NCBI GenBank assembly: GCA_947176615.1
Contig: CAMWRO010000090.1
Span: forward strand, 1-9,302
Length of the DNA stretch: 9,302 nucleotides
Source: an uncultured Porphyromonadaceae bacterium
Lineage (GTDB): Bacteria; Bacteroidota; Bacteroidia; Bacteroidales; Muribaculaceae
Direction of reading: 5' to 3'
Within the stretch, counting starts at the first letter, position 1, and each line of letters starts with the position of its first letter. Below, piece after piece: positions 6,378 to 9,302 of the stretch. A program made the position numbers and the translations under genes. The notes below the pieces were generated by a model. It saw nothing but the letters and a program-made list of their open reading frames with translations, was not told the DNA's origin and ran no database searches.

Positions 6378-6471
6378 CGACATACTAACAATTTGAAATA
6401 TATTTTAAGTTTAAGTTTCCTAATTTTTTATTGTAACACAGTTTTAATTAATGTTTCACTATTTCTAAGTT

Positions 6472-9302
6472 ATGAAAAGATTGTTTTTTATGCTTATGAC
6501 AATTGCGGTCGCCGCGGCGACGGGATTGTGCCTCTCGGCACAATCCCGCACGGTCAGCGGGACTGTAGTCTATGCGGGAGACAAAGAACCCCTCATAGGC
6601 GCGAGTGTTATTCCGGCAGGTGCCCATGCCTCGGGCGTTGCAACCAACCTTGACGGAAAATTTACGTTGACGGTGCCCGACGGCATTACCAAACTCAATG
6701 TCTCCTACGTCGGGATGATTACCGCGCAGGTCGACATCACAGATTCACCCATGCTTATCGAACTTAAAAATGCCGACAACCAGCTCGACGAGGTCGTAGT
6801 TACCGCATTCGGCATGAAGCGTGACCGCAAGGGTCTCGGCTATGCCGTGCAGGACCTTAAAGCCGAAGACTTGAACACGGCGGGAACCACGTCGCTGTCA
6901 AGCGCGCTGCAAGGCAAGCTCTCGGGTGTCGACATACGCCCGTCGTCAGGCGCGCCCGGTGCGTCGAGCAACATCACCATCCGCGGCGTCCGCTCTTTCT
7001 CGGGCAACAACGCGCCTCTCTATGTTGTCGACGGTATGCCCATCGCCTCAACCCCCGACTTTGTCAACTCCGCCAACTCGATTGTGACCGGCTCGAATGT
7101 CAGCGACCGCTCCATCGACATCAACCCTGACGACATCGAGAGTATCAATGTGCTGAAAGGTCAGGCCGCTGCCGCCCTTTACGGTATCCGCGCCTCCAAC
7201 GGTGTCATTGTCATCACGACCAAACGCGGTTCGGCCAACTCGTCGCGTCCCGTCATCACCATCTCGACCGATCTCAGCGCCGAGCGCATCTCGCGCAAGT
7301 TCAAGCATCAGGATGTCTATTCGCAGGGTGTCGGTGGCCGCTATAATCCCGGCGCGTCGACCACTTGGGGCCCGAAAATTTCCGAGCTGCCCAACGACCC
7401 CACCTATGGCGGTAATACCGACAATGCGTATACCCGCCAGTATGGCAAGCACGAGGGGATGTACTACAATCCCAAGCGCGCTATGGCCGGTCTTGACGGC
7501 TGGACTACCCCCGAGACATTTGACAACGTGGGCGACTTTTTCAAAACCGGATTTACCGAGAACGCCAATTTCAGCATCTCGCAGAAAAAGAAAACCATCA
7601 ACTACTCGTTTGGCCTCTCCAACTCCTATCAGAAAGGCATCATTCCCTCGACCGGACTGACCCGCTGGGGTGCCCGCGGACTTGTCGACTGGCAGATTAA
7701 CAACCAGTGGAAGACCGGATTCTCGGCCAATTACAGCAACACCACCATCAAGAGTGCGCCCGTGGCCAACTCGGGTATCACCAACGTGGTCTACGGCGCG
7801 CCTGCCGAGTATGACCTCAAGGGTATTCCCAACCATGTCCCCGGCGACCCGACCACCCAGATCTGCTACCGCTCGACATCGTTTAACAACCCCTACTGGT
7901 GGGCCGACAACAACGAGTTCGGGCAGCGCACACAGCGCATGTTCGGCAACGCCTATGTCGAGTATCGTCCCGCCATCAACTGGGGCGACAACTACGACCT
8001 CGTAATCCGCGAGCAGATCGGTGTCGACATGTACACATCACATTATAACGACACCTATGAGCTTGGCTCTGGATCGGGCGGTTATCCTAAGGGACATGTC
8101 GAGAACCGTGGCGTGACGCGCAACATCTTCAACAACCTCGTGACTGCCAACTTCACTGCCCTTTTCGGTGCCAATCAGGACTGGAACCTCGGTCTCATGG
8201 TGGGTAACGAGGTGAATCAGGACAATGTTTCAGAGTGGGACTATGAGGGCGACCAGCTTTCGTTCTACGGCCAGCCTGTAATCGGCAACTGCGTCAACAT
8301 GAGCTACTGGTATCAGGCGCCTGTAAAGGACCGCACCGTGGGCCTGTTCTTCAACGCCAACCTTTCATGGCGAGACATGGTGTTCTTCAGCGTCACCGGA
8401 CGTAACGACTGGGTTTCGACCATGCCGCGCGACCATCGCTCGTTCTTCTATCCCTCGGTATCGGCCGCTTGGGTGTTCACCGAGCTTGAGGCCCTCAAGG
8501 GGAATCCCGTGCTGTCATTCGGTAAAATCCGCGCCTCCTATGCCGAGGTGGGACAAGCCGGCTCCTACTACAAGGACTTTGCCTATACCCCTGCCTACGG
8601 CGGCGGCTTCTATGGCGGCTCTCCCATTTCCTATCCTCTCGGCGGCGTGACCTCCTATATTCCTTACTACAAGCAGTATGACCCCGAACTGAAACCTCAG
8701 ACCACCAAGAACTACGAGCTGGGTGCCGACCTGCGCCTGTTCAATGACCGTGTGCGCCTCGATTATACTTACAGCTATCAGGATGTGAAAAATCAGATAT
8801 TCGACATCCCGATGGCAGGCTCTACCGGCTATCAGGAACTCATCTCCAACGGTGGCCGCATCACCACCCACACCCACGAGCTCAACCTTGCCGCCACTCT
8901 CTACACAAGCAAGGATTTCACCGCCGACTTAGGGGTGAACTTCACCAAGTATGAGAGCAAGGTTAAGGAACTCGCTCCCGATGTCGACAACATCATGCTC
9001 GGCGGATTTGTTGAGCCTCAGGTGCGCGCCTACGTCGGATATTCCTACCCCGTCATCTTCGGCACAGGCTATGAGCGCGACGATAACGGAAACCTCTATC
9101 TCGATGCCGACGGTCTCCCCGTGGCTACCGGTGACAGCAAGGTTATCGGCAAGTGTACGCCCGACTTCAACATGGGATTCAACCTCAGCCTCCGTTACAA
9201 GCGAGTGTCACTTTCGCCCACTTGGTCATGGCAGAGCGGCGGCCAGATGTACTGCGGACCCAACCTTGTCATGAACATGTTCGGTGCCACCGAGGCCACT
9301 CT
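6472..9302 (+). CDS. SusC/RagA-family TonB-linked outer-membrane transporter, 3' end beyond window
   Basis: Predicted outer-membrane beta-barrel that imports oligosaccharides, peptides or other large nutrients using TonB energy, normally in complex with a SusD-type surface lipoprotein. The frame is open for 943 codons to the right edge; family members are commonly about 1000-1100 residues, so most of the protein is present. A signal peptide (1-23, cleavage LSA|Q24) is followed by a carboxypeptidase-regulatory-like domain (about 26-100; GTVVYAGDKEPLIGASV, TNLDGKFTLTVP). The TonB-box-like segment LDEVVVTAFG (105-114) comes next, then the plug domain (about 115-252) with SALQGKLSGVDI (144-155), ITIRGVRSF, LYVVDGMPI (183-191) and GVIVITTKRG (244-253). 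The remainder is barrel, rich in aromatic residues and alternating strands. There is no N-terminal STN domain, so direct signalling to an anti-sigma factor is not expected. Substrate cannot be read from the sequence; no SusD, glycoside hydrolase or regulator lies in the window. Bacteroidales-type promoter and leader precede it. Confidence 0.95.
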   Translation, partial: MKRLFFMLMTIAVAAATGLCLSAQSRTVSGTVVYAGDKEPLIGASVIPAGAHASGVATNLDGKFTLTVPDGITKLNVSYVGMITAQVDITDSPMLIELKNADNQLDEVVVTAFGMKRDRKGLGYAVQDLKAEDLNTAGTTSLSSALQGKLSGVDIRPSSGAPGASSNITIRGVRSFSGNNAPLYVVDGMPIASTPDFVNSANSIVTGSNVSDRSIDINPDDIESINVLKGQAAAALYGIRASNGVIVITTKRGSANSSRPVITISTDLSAERISRKFKHQDVYSQGVGGRYNPGASTTWGPKISELPNDPTYGGNTDNAYTRQYGKHEGMYYNPKRAMAGLDGWTTPETFDNVGDFFKTGFTENANFSISQKKKTINYSFGLSNSYQKGIIPSTGLTRWGARGLVDWQINNQWKTGFSANYSNTTIKSAPVANSGITNVVYGAPAEYDLKGIPNHVPGDPTTQICYRSTSFNNPYWWADNNEFGQRTQRMFGNAYVEYRPAINWGDNYDLVIREQIGVDMYTSHYNDTYELGSGSGGYPKGHVENRGVTRNIFNNLVTANFTALFGANQDWNLGLMVGNEVNQDNVSEWDYEGDQLSFYGQPVIGNCVNMSYWYQAPVKDRTVGLFFNANLSWRDMVFFSVTGRNDWVSTMPRDHRSFFYPSVSAAWVFTELEALKGNPVLSFGKIRASYAEVGQAGSYYKDFAYTPAYGGGFYGGSPISYPLGGVTSYIPYYKQYDPELKPQTTKNYELGADLRLFNDRVRLDYTYSYQDVKNQIFDIPMAGSTGYQELISNGGRITTHTHELNLAATLYTSKDFTADLGVNFTKYESKVKELAPDVDNIMLGGFVEPQVRAYVGYSYPVIFGTGYERDDNGNLYLDADGLPVATGDSKVIGKCTPDFNMGFNLSLRYKRVSLSPTWSWQSGGQMYCGPNLVMNMFGATEAT

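Larger units (their letters stand above)
6012..6471. other. AT-rich intergenic region between pncB and the SusC-type gene
   Basis: This 460-nt stretch is much richer in A and T than the flanking genes. In order it holds a T-tract terminator candidate (6037-6057), a GC-rich hairpin (6164-6184), a long imperfect dyad (6251-6293), a short AT palindrome (6310-6325), a Bacteroidetes promoter (6346-6377) and a leader of about 88 nt for the SusC-type gene. Open frames here are short, lack family-like features and run into AT-rich or shadow sequence, so I do not call a gene. A small RNA between about 6060 and 6250 cannot be excluded, but no promoter box for one was seen. Confidence 0.6.

Noticed and set aside
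6407..6418. Tandem AAGTTT AAGTTT in the SusC leader
   Set aside because: Two copies of a 6-base AT-rich unit are unremarkable in this composition.
7048..7836. 262-residue minus-strand open frame opposite the SusC-type gene
   Set aside because: The opposite strand encodes an intact plug and barrel with family motifs; the antisense product is Gly/Val/Arg-rich with no family resemblance.

Overview
The window looks like chromosomal DNA from a member of the Bacteroidales, most likely a GC-rich gut lineage such as Muribaculaceae. Three things point there: a SusC/RagA-family TonB-linked outer-membrane protein, promoters matching the Bacteroidetes pattern (TTTG or TTG about 20 nt ahead of TAnnTTTG), and start codons without Shine-Dalgarno sequences. 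The family-level assignment is an impression from composition and gene content, not a proof.

Left part (1-2413, minus strand): a tight three-gene cluster read right to left. A lipoprotein with two META (HslJ-like) domains is followed after 4 nt by 5-formyltetrahydrofolate cyclo-ligase, and after 2 nt by a family 2 glycosyltransferase that runs off the left edge. A 208-nt divergent intergenic region (2414-2621) separates this cluster from the rightward genes.

Middle part (2622-6011, plus strand): a dCMP deaminase with a convincing promoter, a membrane-anchored S41 C-terminal processing protease with PDZ domain, and nicotinate phosphoribosyltransferase (pncB). The first two are 44 nt apart and probably cotranscribed. 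pncB follows a 67-nt gap that can fold almost entirely into one long hairpin ending just before its start codon. These are housekeeping functions: one-carbon folate recycling, dUMP supply for thymidylate synthesis, envelope protein processing and NAD salvage.

Right part (6012-9302): a 460-nt AT-rich intergenic region with two terminator-like hairpins, a 17-bp imperfect dyad, a 16-bp AT-rich palindrome and a well-spaced Bacteroidetes promoter. It leads into a SusC-type outer-membrane transporter gene cut by the right edge after 943 codons; a SusD partner is expected beyond the window.

I see no phage, transposon, CRISPR, defence locus, tRNA or rRNA. The coding content is ordinary for the group. 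What deserves a second look is mainly non-coding: the pncB leader, with mutually exclusive G-run/C-run pairings, and the dyads upstream of the SusC promoter. I do not see evidence of a new multi-gene system.
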